A stretch of 64,000 bases of DNA from NCBI RefSeq assembly GCF_000423665.1, contig NZ_KE384069.1, positions 1 through 64,000 on the forward strand, read 5' to 3'. The number at the start of each line of letters is the position of its first letter. Positions within the stretch are counted from its first letter, which is position 1. The notes below the pieces were generated by a model. It saw nothing but the letters and a program-made list of their open reading frames with translations. It did no database searches and was not told where the DNA came from. This stretch comes from Solirubrobacter soli DSM 22325. Its GTDB lineage: Bacteria; Actinomycetota; Thermoleophilia; Solirubrobacterales; Solirubrobacteraceae. This document shows, piece by piece, positions 56,714 through 64,000 of the stretch. Both the position numbers and the translations under genes were made by a program.

Positions 56714-58243
56714 ATGAGGAAGTTCGGAACACTCGCGAGTCTCGCACTCGTCGCGCTCCTCAGCGTCCCGGCGGGTGCGCAGGCCGCCGCGCACACGATC
56801 ATCGTCGGGACGACCGATCGCGTGGTGTCGCTCGATCCCGCAGGTTCCTACGACCTCGGCTCGCAGCAGCTGATCGGCAACCTCTACCAGAACCTGCTGG
56901 CGATCCCGGCCGGCGGCAACCAGCCCGAGCCGGACGCGGCCAAGCGCTGCGCGTTCAAGAACGCGAAGACCTACGTGTGCACGCTGCGCGGCGGGCTGAA
57001 GTTCGCCAACGGCGACCGGCTGACCGCGGCCGACGTGAAGTTCTCGTTCGACCGGGTGCGCAGGATCGCCGATCCCTTGGGACCTTCGTCGCTGCTCTCC
57101 AACCTCGCGCGGGTCGACGCGACCGGGGCGAAGACGGTGACGATGCACCTGCGCCGCGCGGACGGCACGTGGCCGTTCATCCTCACGCACACCGCGACGG
57201 CGATCGTGCCGAGGCGGGTGTTCCCGGCGCGCCGCCTCCTCGCCGACCGCAAGGCGGTCGGCTCCGGGCCGTACGAGCTCGACAAGTACACGGCGGACCA
57301 GCAGGCCGCGCTCTCGCGCAACACGCGCTACACGGGGCGCAAGCCGAAGACCGCGAACATCCTCGTGAACTACTACTCGAGTGGCAGCGGGCTCAAGCAG
57401 GCCGTCGAGCAGGGTGACATCGACGTCGCCTGGCGTGGCTTCTCGGCGGCCGAGATCGCCCAGCTGCGCACCGAGGCGGCCGCGGGCGTCCGGGTGCTCG
57501 AGGGCCCCGGCGCCGAGATCCACTACCTCGTCTTCGATGTCAGGCGGGTGCCGGTCGCCGTGCGTCAGGCGATCGCGCAGGCGATCGATCGCGCCGCGCT
57601 CGCGAGCACGGTCTACGCCGACACGGTGACGCCGCTCTATTCGCTGCTGCCCGCGGCGCTCTATGGAGCCAAACCGGCGTTCCAGACGACGTACGGAGCG
57701 CCGAACGTCGCGAACGCGCAGGCGACCCTCGCGGCCGCCGGGATCACGACGCCGGTCGCGCTCGAGGCCTGGTACACGCCCGCCCAGTACGGGCCGGAGG
57801 AAGCGGCCGGCACAGCCGAGATCCGCCGTCAGCTCGAGTCGAGCGGGCTCTTCACGGTGAAGGTCGGTTCGCAGGAGTGGGAGGCGTACAAGGAAGCCGC
57901 CTTCGACCAGCACGAGTACCCCGCGTACGGCCTCGGGTGGTTCCCCGACTACGCCGACGGCGACAACTTCCTCTCGCCGTTCCTGCGCGACGGAGGCTTC
58001 ATGGGCAACGGCTACGAGAACGCCGCGGTGAACGGGTTGCTCGACCGCCAGCACGCGTCGACCAAGCCCGCCGAGCGCGCCGCGCTCTTCGGCCGGCTCC
58101 AGGACGCGCTCGCCCGCGACGTCCCGCTGCTCCCGCTCTGGGAGCGCAAGCAGATCGCCGCGGTCCGGACGGGCGTCGAGGGCGTTCAGGAGACGTTCGA
58201 CCCGGCGCTGCAGCTGCGGTTCTCGCTCCTGTCGAAGCCGTAG
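56714..58243 (+). CDS. Peptide/nickel-type ABC solute-binding protein (family 5)
   Basis: The 509-residue protein has a signal peptide without a lipobox Cys (ASLALVALLSVPAGAQA) and the SBP_bac_5 pattern: SLDPAGSYDLGSQQLIGNLYQNLL, GLKFANGDRLTAADVKFSFDRV, GSGPYELDKYTADQQAALSRN, VRQAIAQAIDRAALAS, YGLGWFPDYADGDNFLSPF. It would deliver oligopeptides or similar ligands to an ABC importer, but no permease or ATPase gene is nearby, so it is an orphan here. Confidence 0.9.
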   Translation: MRKFGTLASLALVALLSVPAGAQAAAHTIIVGTTDRVVSLDPAGSYDLGSQQLIGNLYQNLLAIPAGGNQPEPDAAKRCAFKNAKTYVCTLRGGLKFANGDRLTAADVKFSFDRVRRIADPLGPSSLLSNLARVDATGAKTVTMHLRRADGTWPFILTHTATAIVPRRVFPARRLLADRKAVGSGPYELDKYTADQQAALSRNTRYTGRKPKTANILVNYYSSGSGLKQAVEQGDIDVAWRGFSAAEIAQLRTEAAAGVRVLEGPGAEIHYLVFDVRRVPVAVRQAIAQAIDRAALASTVYADTVTPLYSLLPAALYGAKPAFQTTYGAPNVANAQATLAAAGITTPVALEAWYTPAQYGPEEAAGTAEIRRQLESSGLFTVKVGSQEWEAYKEAAFDQHEYPAYGLGWFPDYADGDNFLSPFLRDGGFMGNGYENAAVNGLLDRQHASTKPAERAALFGRLQDALARDVPLLPLWERKQIAAVRTGVEGVQETFDPALQLRFSLLSKP

Positions 58244-58675
58244 ACCGCCGGCCGATCGTCGCGAAGGGCCTCGACGCCGAGGCTCGTTGCCACATCCCGC
58301 GCCCGCGGTGACCAGCAGGTCCCCACGAGGAGCGCGGTGTCGACCGGCCCGGCGATCACGTCAGTGCCTGCTCACCGTCGCGACGCGGACGCGGTGAAAC
58401 CGCTCCGGTCCGACGGGCAGCGGGCCGTTCCACGCAGGCGCGCGTGCGTGGCGGAGCCATCAGTCTTCCAAGACAGGGTGGGAGCCGTGAAGCCGGAATT
58501 CGGCGATCGTGCCGGGTGTCGACCATGATCTGCCGCATCAGGAACAGGTCGGCCATCCGTGCGCGCTTACGCAGGTCGACACCACTGTCCCCTGGGCGCG
58601 ACCGAGCACCTTCGCTCCGCCGGCGCCGGCCGGGCGGGCGGTCACCCGCCCGATCGGCGCCGGGTAGTGCCGAAC
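58244..58675. other. 432-bp gap without a convincing gene; possible gene remnant
   Basis: No ORF in any frame has a protein-like composition over its whole length. On the minus strand at about 58496-58580 a short stretch reads VDLRKRARMADLFLMRQIMVDTR-like, flanked by Arg/Pro-rich noise, as expected for a decayed coding fragment. The right end carries the hairpin at 58620-58663. I see nothing else that can be named. Confidence 0.4.
58620..58663. terminator. Long two-step hairpin after the cupredoxin gene
   Basis: An outer 9-bp stem (CCGGCGCCG with CGGCGCCGG) and an inner 8-bp stem (CGGGCGGG with CCCGCCCG) are separated by 2-nt internal loops and close on a 6-nt loop. It starts 12 bp beyond the cupredoxin stop (minus strand), so it is most likely that gene's terminator. 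Confidence 0.75.
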
Positions 58676-59101
58676 TCACTTCACGGTGAAGTCAGCGTGC
58701 ATCCCGCCCTTGTAGTGGCCCGGGATGTTGCAGATGAGCACGTAGTGGCCCTTCTTCAGGTTGAACGTCTGCTTCTTGCTCTTGCCGCCCCCGATGTCCT
58801 CGATCTCGCCGACCGAGCCCTTCTGGGACGCGCGGTTCTTGGAGACCTTGAGCTTGGAGGCGCTCGTGGAGGTCTTGATGATCACGAGCTCGTGCTGCAT
58901 GTCGCCCGTGTTCTTTGCGGTGAACGTGACCTTGCCCGCGGAGACGCTCTTGGGCGAGGCGGAGATCTTGAACTCATTCAGCGTGACCGTCGTCGCCTTT
59001 GAGGCGGCGTCGGAGGTGGTGGCGACCGTGACGGCCGCGATCATCGCCGCAAGTACTGCGAGAAGGCCGAGTAGACCGACTCGGCGGTGCGAAATTGACA
59101 T
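58676..59101 (-). CDS. Exported cupredoxin-domain (blue copper) protein
   Basis: The 141-residue protein has an N-terminal signal/anchor (VGLLGLLAVLAAMIAAVTVAT) and one cupredoxin fold. Type-1 copper ligands are His in DMQHELV, and Cys, His and Met in LICNIPGHYKGGMHADF. These are the plastocyanin/sulfocyanin-like arrangements. It would carry electrons or copper outside the membrane. It is monocistronic, with a long hairpin after its stop. Confidence 0.9.
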   Translation of the reverse strand: MSISHRRVGLLGLLAVLAAMIAAVTVATTSDAASKATTVTLNEFKISASPKSVSAGKVTFTAKNTGDMQHELVIIKTSTSASKLKVSKNRASQKGSVGEIEDIGGGKSKKQTFNLKKGHYVLICNIPGHYKGGMHADFTVK

Positions 59102-59155
59102 GGGGAGATCTACGCAGCGCCCGCGAACCGGTTCAGCTCGCGATGAGAAATGCTC

Positions 59156-59614
59156 TCATCTCTCCCACCAGTGGGGTCCGAGCGGAGCGGGACGCGGGTT
59201 GCGCGCCGGGAGCGTCAGCAACTGGTCGAGCACGCGCTGGGCGCGGGCGAAGTCCTCGTGGTCCAGCCCGAGCGCCGCGGCGAGCGCGCCGTCCTCCCAC
59301 CCGGCGGCGGGCTCGCGCAGGAAGTGACGTTGGATCAACGCCATCAGCACCACTGAGTCGACGGGTGCGCCCCCGTCCTCGAGGTCAGCAGGATGGCCGG
59401 GGGACTCCGGCGCCCGGTAGCCGCCGCGGGTGTTCAACGCCGCGAACAGCCACACGCGGGCGGCGATCGGCGGCGCGCCCGCGGGGGTAGCGGGCGACAG
59501 CTGCCAGCCGTGCAGCGAGTAGCTGAAGGTCACGGCGTCCTTGTGCGTGAGGGTCGCGTGGTCGACGCCGAGGCTCTCGAGATGGCCGCGAGCGCTCCAG
59601 GTGTTCGTAGGCAT
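59156..59614 (-). CDS. Hypothetical cytosolic protein
   Basis: The 152-residue protein has no signal or membrane segment. Recognisable stretches are DAVTFSYSLHGWQLSP, ARVWLFAALNTRGGYRAPESPGHP and a helical C-terminus WEDGALAAALGLDHEDFARAQRVLDQLLTLP. No family is recognised. The predicted ATG at 59614 lies only 2 nt after a perfect 17-bp hairpin, leaving no free ribosome-binding site, so the true start may be further in or translation may be controlled by that structure. Confidence 0.65.
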   Translation of the reverse strand: MPTNTWSARGHLESLGVDHATLTHKDAVTFSYSLHGWQLSPATPAGAPPIAARVWLFAALNTRGGYRAPESPGHPADLEDGGAPVDSVVLMALIQRHFLREPAAGWEDGALAAALGLDHEDFARAQRVLDQLLTLPARNPRPAPLGPHWWER

Positions 59615-59616
59615 TT

Positions 59617-59654
59617 CACGGGAAGACGTCGCGAGCGCGCGACGTCTTCCCGTG
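59617..59654. terminator. Perfect 17-bp hairpin after the amidase gene
   Basis: Arms CACGGGAAGACGTCGCG and its complement around the loop AGCG. It lies 5 bp beyond the amidase stop (minus strand), where an intrinsic terminator is expected. It also ends 2 nt before the start of the next minus-strand gene, so it may limit its translation. Confidence 0.75.
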
Positions 59655-59659
59655 CGGTC

Positions 59660-62600
59660 TCACGGCGTCGTCGTCGACAGCGTGTAGGTCAGGGTCTTGG
59701 CGTAGGTACCGGTGCGCAGCGGGTCGCTCGCGCCGATGTCCTGCAGGAACGTCAGTGCCACGCCGTCGTTGCTGACCGGACCGGTGTAGGTCAACAGGGT
59801 GCTGGGCGCACCGCTGACGGTGGCCACGCCCGCCGAGGTGCCGAGCGGACTCGACGCGCTCGCCTTCAACGCGGCCGGGAGCGAGAACGTGCCGTTGACG
59901 AGCTTGCCCGGCGCGACGGATGACGGGTCGCCGACGCTCAGTGCGGCGTCGCCGGCGGTGCTGATCACGGTCGCCGTCGAGGACGCGGTGTACGTCTTCG
60001 CCACGCCCGGCGTGAAGGCGCCGAAGCTCGGCGCCGCCCCGAGCGTGAGCGACAGCGTCGCCGGCACCGTGCCACCGACGTCGCCGAGCACCGGCGTCTC
60101 GGTCGGCCCGTTCGGCACGTCGCCGAGCAGGTCGCCCGGGTGGCAGTGGTGCGGGGAGAAGAACGTCGACCCGGCTACGCAGCGCCACATGCTCGGGTTC
60201 GTCCAGCTCGGCGCGAGCCGGACGTTCGTCGCCTGCTCGAAGGCGTAGCCCGCCGCGAGCAGCGCGGCCTCGCCGCCGGCGGTGCCGACGAAGGTTACGC
60301 CGATCGGGTTGCGGCCCGCGCCCGCCGTGCCGTAGCCCGCGGGCACCGTGAGCACCGGATAGCCGGCGCGATCGGCGACGCCCACGAGGGCGTCGCCCGA
60401 CGGGACCATGATCACGTCGGCATCGCTCAACAATCCGTCGATCAGCGCCGCCGCGCCCGCCTTGCCCGCTGCCTTGTCCGCTTCGTAGGTACTCAGGTCT
60501 GGCGCATTGGCGGCGATCAGCTGGCCCTGCTGGTACTTCAGCCCCTCGACGGGGTTGGCGGCGTTGTAGTCGATGATCGCCTGCAGTGACATCGAGCGCG
60601 GCGCGAGGAACCCGTTGAGGTCGCGCTTGAACTCGCTGGCCACGATGCTCGGCGGGTTCGGGCTCGGCGTCCCGATGGTCTTGGTCACAGGCGTGGCACC
60701 GAGGCCGGCGATCGCGGTGATCGCGGCCGGGTAGGGCGCCGCGGTGGAGCTCGTCACCGCGACCTTCTTGCCCGCGAGCGCGGTCGCCGACAGCGGGTAC
60801 GACCTGCCCGTCAGCACCTCCAGCGCGCTCGCCGCGTCGGCGACTGTGCGGTGATCGGGCCGACCGCGTCCTGCGAGGCCGCGACCGGCAGCACGCCGGT
60901 GGTCGGCACCGCGCCGACGCTCGGCTTCAGCGCGACCACACCCGCCGCGCCCGCCGGGGCGACGATCTGCGCCGTGTCGGTCGAGGTCTCCAACCCCACC
61001 GCGAGCGCCGCGAAGCCCGCCGCGGTCGCCGCGGCGGCGCCCGCCGCCGAGCCCGCGGGCGTCTTGTCCGTATCCGACGGGAGCAGCACCTGCCCGCCGA
61101 GCGACGAGTAGCCCTCCGGCATGTTTGCGTCGAAGAGCCCGCCGAGCTCGGACACGTTGGTCTTGCCGAGCACGATCGCGCCCGCCGCCTTCAACCGGGC
61201 GATCAGCGCGGCGTCCGCGCCCGGCAGCGACTTCTGCAGCGCGATCGACCCGCCGGTCGTCGGCAGCCCGGCCACGTCGACGAAGTCGTCCACGAGCACG
61301 GGGATGCCGTGCAGCGGGCCGCGCGGCCCGGTCGCCGCGTCCGCGGCACGCGCCTCGGCCACCGCGTTGGGGTTGAGCGACCGCACGGCCTGGATCGAGG
61401 GACCCTCAGCGTTGGCCAGCGCGATCCGCGCCAGGTAGGCCTTCGTCAGCGTCTCCGATGTCAACGTCCCGGCGGCGATACGGGCCTTCAGCGACGCGAC
61501 GGACTCGGTCTCCAGCGAGAAGGGCAGCGTCGGCGCCGGCCCGCCGACGAGCTTCATCGCCGCCTCGTAGTCGGGGTTGCAGCCTCCGCGCGAAGCGAAC
61601 GGCGGCGCCGGGATCGTCTTCGCGCAGCGGTACATGCTGGGGTTCAGCGACGACGCCGTCTTGCGCTTCTTGGTCGCCTGCTCGAGCACATACGCGACGC
61701 CGAGCAGGTCGCGCTCCTTGTACGCGTTGGCGTGGAAGTTGACGTTGACCGTGCGTCGCTGGGTGTCGTTGTAGCCCATCGGGACGGTGACCTGCGGGTA
61801 GCCGGCGAGCGGGCCGTTGTTGACGCTGCCGAGGATCGCGATGAAGTCGTCGCTGGTGTCAGCGGGCGTGTCGTTGTTCATCATCCGGTCGATGCCCGAC
61901 CAGGCGATCTGCTTGCGGATCGGCAGGTTGGTGTTGAACAGCGTCGTGTACTCGGTGCCCGGCCCCCACGGCACCGCCAGGGCGTTCGCGTGGCTCGAGT
62001 TGCCGAACTTGAGCGCCTCGTGCTCGTTGGCGGTGTTGTCGGCGACCTCGTCGGCCAGCGACTTGATCGGCGCGCTCGCGCCGAGCCGCTTGTAGTAGAG
62101 GTCGATCGCCATGTGCTGCTCGCCGCCGCCGGCCAGCGCGGGCATCGCGCCCGGGTCGATCACGGGCCGCTCGACGAGGATCGCGCCCGCCGCCTCCAGC
62201 GCCGCCTTGGCCTCGAGGATCTGCGGCGTCGAGCCGTTGTAGCCGATCCGCTTCCCGCGCACGAAGTTGACGTCGAGCGCGCTCATGTAGTTCGGCACCG
62301 TGGGCGGCGCGGGCGGCACCACCGAGGCCGGGTTCAGCGCGCCCCAGTACTCGCGGTAGTAGGCGTCGTTGATCGGGTCCGGCCCGGCGATCGACTGCAG
62401 TGTCATCGCGGCGTTGGCGACGGTCCGGTCCATCGGGCCGGCGGTGTCCTGCGACGCGCGGATCGGCGCGATGCCATAGCCCGCCACGAGCCCGACCGTC
62501 GGTCGCAGGCCGACGAGCGACTGGGCGCTGGAGGGGGAGATGATCGACCCGGACGTCTCGGTGCCGACGGTCAGCATCGACAGCGCCGCGGCGCCCGCCG

Positions 62601-63177
62601 TGCCCGAGCCCGAGGAGGAGCCGGACGGGTTCTGGTCGGCGTCGAGGCCGTGGATCACCTGGCCCGTGAGGTTGCTGAAGCCCGACGGCTGGTTGCCGAA
62701 GGAGTTCGCGTACTCGGACAGGCCGAGCTTGCCGAGGATCACGACGCCGCTCTCGCGCAGCTTCTTGGCCACGCCCGAGTCGGTCTCCGGGAACGAGTTG
62801 CGCAGCGAGTAGTTGCCGGCCGACGTGTACATGCCCTTGACGTCGATCAGGTCCTTGAGCAGGACCGGGAGCCCGTGGGCCGGCCCGCGCAGCTTGCCCG
62901 CCTTGCGCTCGGCGTCGAGCCGCGCCGCGTCCTTCAACGCCTCCCGGTTGAGCTGCGTGACCGCGTTGAGCCCCGGCCCGCGCTTGTTCAGGGCCGCGAT
63001 CCGCGCGATGTACGCCCGCGTCAGCTGGACCGATGTCAGCGTCCCGTTGGCCATCATGGCCTCGGCCGTCGGGCCGTCGAGCGTCTCCAGGTCCAGGATC
63101 GGCTCAGCCGCGTGTGCCGGCGTCGCGCAGATCGCGCCCACGGCGCACGTCAGCGCCGCGAGACGTGCCAGTCTCAT
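59660..63177 (-). pseudogene. Secreted tandem amidase (amidase-signature, two repeats), split by a frameshift
   Basis: The gene has a signal peptide (MRLARLAALTCAVGAICATPAHA). A first amidase-signature domain follows, with Lys108 in VLLKDLIDV, cis-Ser near 188 in NPSGSSSGSG and Ser211 in GTETSGSI. A second copy starts at about residue 570. The frame breaks at about 60850: the upstream frame (from 63177) ends GPITAQSPTRRARW and stops at 60811, while the next frame continues TVADAASALEVLTGRSYP. Adding one C in ACCGCAC restores the family motif GPITRTVADAA. Both repeats end in an NPSMYRC/NPSMWRC motif. In copy two the triad is lost (Lys to Asp, Ser to Ala, Ser to Asp). A C-terminal Ig-like domain shared with the M1 peptidase closes the protein. 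It may be a sequencing error rather than decay. Confidence 0.85.
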
Positions 63178-63271
63178 TCGGTCCCCCTCGTCTCATTTGA
63201 CCCTCATACGGGAGTCAATTCGGGGGAGGCCCGGCGCGCATTGGACCGGCGGTCGGAGCCGGGTTCGACGC

Positions 63272-63466
63272 TCAGTCCTTCGGGGGCACGACCGGCGCGG
63301 CGTTCTCGTTGCCGGCCTGCACCTCTTCCAGGCGCGAACGCAGGCGCTCACGCAGCTCGTCGGGCGAGTAGTCCGACTGCGGGCGGCGGTTGCGGGCGAC
63401 CACCGCGCCCGTCGCGGCGACGCCGGCGGCGCCGGCGAGACCGAGGAGCTTCCATCGCGCCTTCAT
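63272..63466 (-). CDS. Small membrane protein
   Basis: The 64-residue protein has one hydrophobic segment at about residues 7-24 (LLGLAGAAGVAATGAVVA) after a basic start (MKARWK). A charged tail follows with SPDELRERLRSRLEEVQAG, which can form an amphipathic helix. The topology suggests a single-pass protein with a cytosolic tail. No family is recognised. It is divergent from the permuted-papain-like gene (21 bp between starts). Confidence 0.7.
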   Translation of the reverse strand: MKARWKLLGLAGAAGVAATGAVVARNRRPQSDYSPDELRERLRSRLEEVQAGNENAAPVVPPKD

Positions 63467-63487
63467 GGTTCGCGTACCTTACCGGCC

Positions 63488-64000
63488 GTGAACGCCTCGT
63501 CGCTGCCCTTTGAAGAAGCTGTCGCCACGACCTCGACCGGCGACATCTGGCTGTTCCGCGGGCGCTCGCTCGCCGATCGCGCCATCCAGACCGTGACCAA
63601 CAGCCCCGTCAACCACGTCGGGATGGCGATCGCGCTCGACGACATGCCGCCGCTGCTGTGGCACGCCGAGCTCGGCAAGTCGCTCCCGGACGCGTGGACC
63701 GGCGAGCGCCACCGCGGCGTGCAGCTGCACAAGCTCGAGGACGCGGTGCGTACGTGGGACGAGAAGTACGGTCAGCGGGCGTGGGTGCGACACCTGGAAG
63801 GCGGCTCGGTCACGCGCGAGCAGGAGAATCGGCTGATCGAGACGATCGACAAGTACAACGGCAAGCCGTTCCCGACGACGCCGAGGCTCGCCGCCGGGTG
63901 GGCGACGGGCCGGCTGCGCCGGCGCGAGGTGTCGCGCGAGACGATCTACTGCGCCGAGCTCGTGGCCGCGACCCTGCAGCACATGGGCCTGCTGGGCGAC
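63488..64000 (+). CDS. Permuted papain-like (YiiX/YaeF, C92-type) amidase, partial at right edge
   Basis: From GTG 63488 the frame is open for 171 codons to the window edge. It shows the permuted NlpC/P60-like pattern: GDIWLFRGRSLADRAIQTVTNSPVNHVGMAIAL with the His of NHVG, LLWHAELG, and the later Cys in ETIYCAELVAATLQHMGLL. In this family the His precedes the Cys, unlike ordinary NlpC/P60. Members act on lipid or peptide amide bonds. There is no signal peptide. The remainder lies outside the window. Confidence 0.82.
   Translation, partial: MNASSLPFEEAVATTSTGDIWLFRGRSLADRAIQTVTNSPVNHVGMAIALDDMPPLLWHAELGKSLPDAWTGERHRGVQLHKLEDAVRTWDEKYGQRAWVRHLEGGSVTREQENRLIETIDKYNGKPFPTTPRLAAGWATGRLRRREVSRETIYCAELVAATLQHMGLLGD

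Noticed and set aside
1..64000. tRNA, rRNA, insertion sequence, integrase or prophage genes
   Set aside because: Read for on both strands by eye; no cloverleaf with GTTCRANYC arm, transposase DDE/serine-recombinase motif or phage structural protein was recognised. A tRNAscan/ISfinder run would settle it.

Overview
The window comes from a very G+C-rich bacterial chromosome with densely packed genes, many GTG starts, 4-bp ATGA or GTGA start/stop overlaps, and many secreted proteins with short Ala-rich signal peptides. Content such as a DsbA/VKOR pair, a group III truncated globin, ECF sigma factors with membrane partners and Thr/Pro-linker surface proteins fits a high-GC actinobacterium, most likely the Thermoleophilia/Solirubrobacterales type. 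That placement is inference from gene content and style. I saw no rRNA, tRNA, CRISPR array, insertion sequence, prophage or transposase; this looks like ordinary chromosome with some local decay.

Layout. 1-10 kb: a partial ABATE-type regulator carrying an in-frame repeat array, a GNAT acetyltransferase, a Rid protein, an Lrp/AsnC regulator, a catalytic-core-only alanyl-tRNA synthetase homologue with a leader-like upstream region, an aquaporin, an isochorismatase-like hydrolase, a zinc-ribbon protein, DedA, an EamA exporter, and a VKOR plus DsbA disulfide-forming pair. 10.3-15.4 kb: a plus-strand peptidoglycan-sugar recycling operon (BadF-type amino-sugar kinase, murQ, anmK), followed by a secreted protein and a TauE/SafE permease; a DasR-type (dre-like) operator sits just upstream of the first gene. 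15.4-24 kb: a large membrane protein divergent from a MerR regulator plus MFS exporter, a truncated globin, a subtilisin-like protease, and an ECF sigma with a membrane partner. 23.5-36.8 kb: 6-phosphogluconate dehydrogenase and YaaA, a structured non-coding stretch with a terminator, a LigD-type DNA ligase with TetR, two SDR enzymes, a repeat-rich surface protein, a GST, a cyclic-nucleotide-binding-domain protein with a frameshifted gene upstream, a DsbA-like protein, and a second ECF sigma/membrane pair.

36.9-50.6 kb: hypothetical and secreted proteins, the acetate switch pta-ackA, an S4 protein, a LysR regulator, a secreted M1 metallopeptidase, two MetE-C-type zinc methyltransferase homologues, GntR, a ring-cleaving-dioxygenase-type VOC protein and a NodB-type deacetylase. 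50.6-64 kb is dominated by exported proteins: an Asp-box protein, a trypsin-like protease, a peptide-type solute-binding protein, a cupredoxin and a large tandem amidase split by a frameshift. It also holds a phospholipase-D-family protein divergent from an immunity-like protein, and a partial permuted-papain peptidase at the right edge.

The most unusual signals are these: (i) two inverted copies of a 29-bp palindrome, one forming both the murQ stop and the anmK start; (ii) related Ala/Pro/Gly repeat arrays inside two unrelated cytosolic proteins; (iii) the editing-less AlaRS homologue with a short upstream ORF and a perfect hairpin; (iv) an orphan structured RNA candidate at 25.65-25.77 kb; (v) one C-terminal domain shared by the M1 peptidase and the amidase; (vi) a tandem amidase whose second half has lost its catalytic residues.
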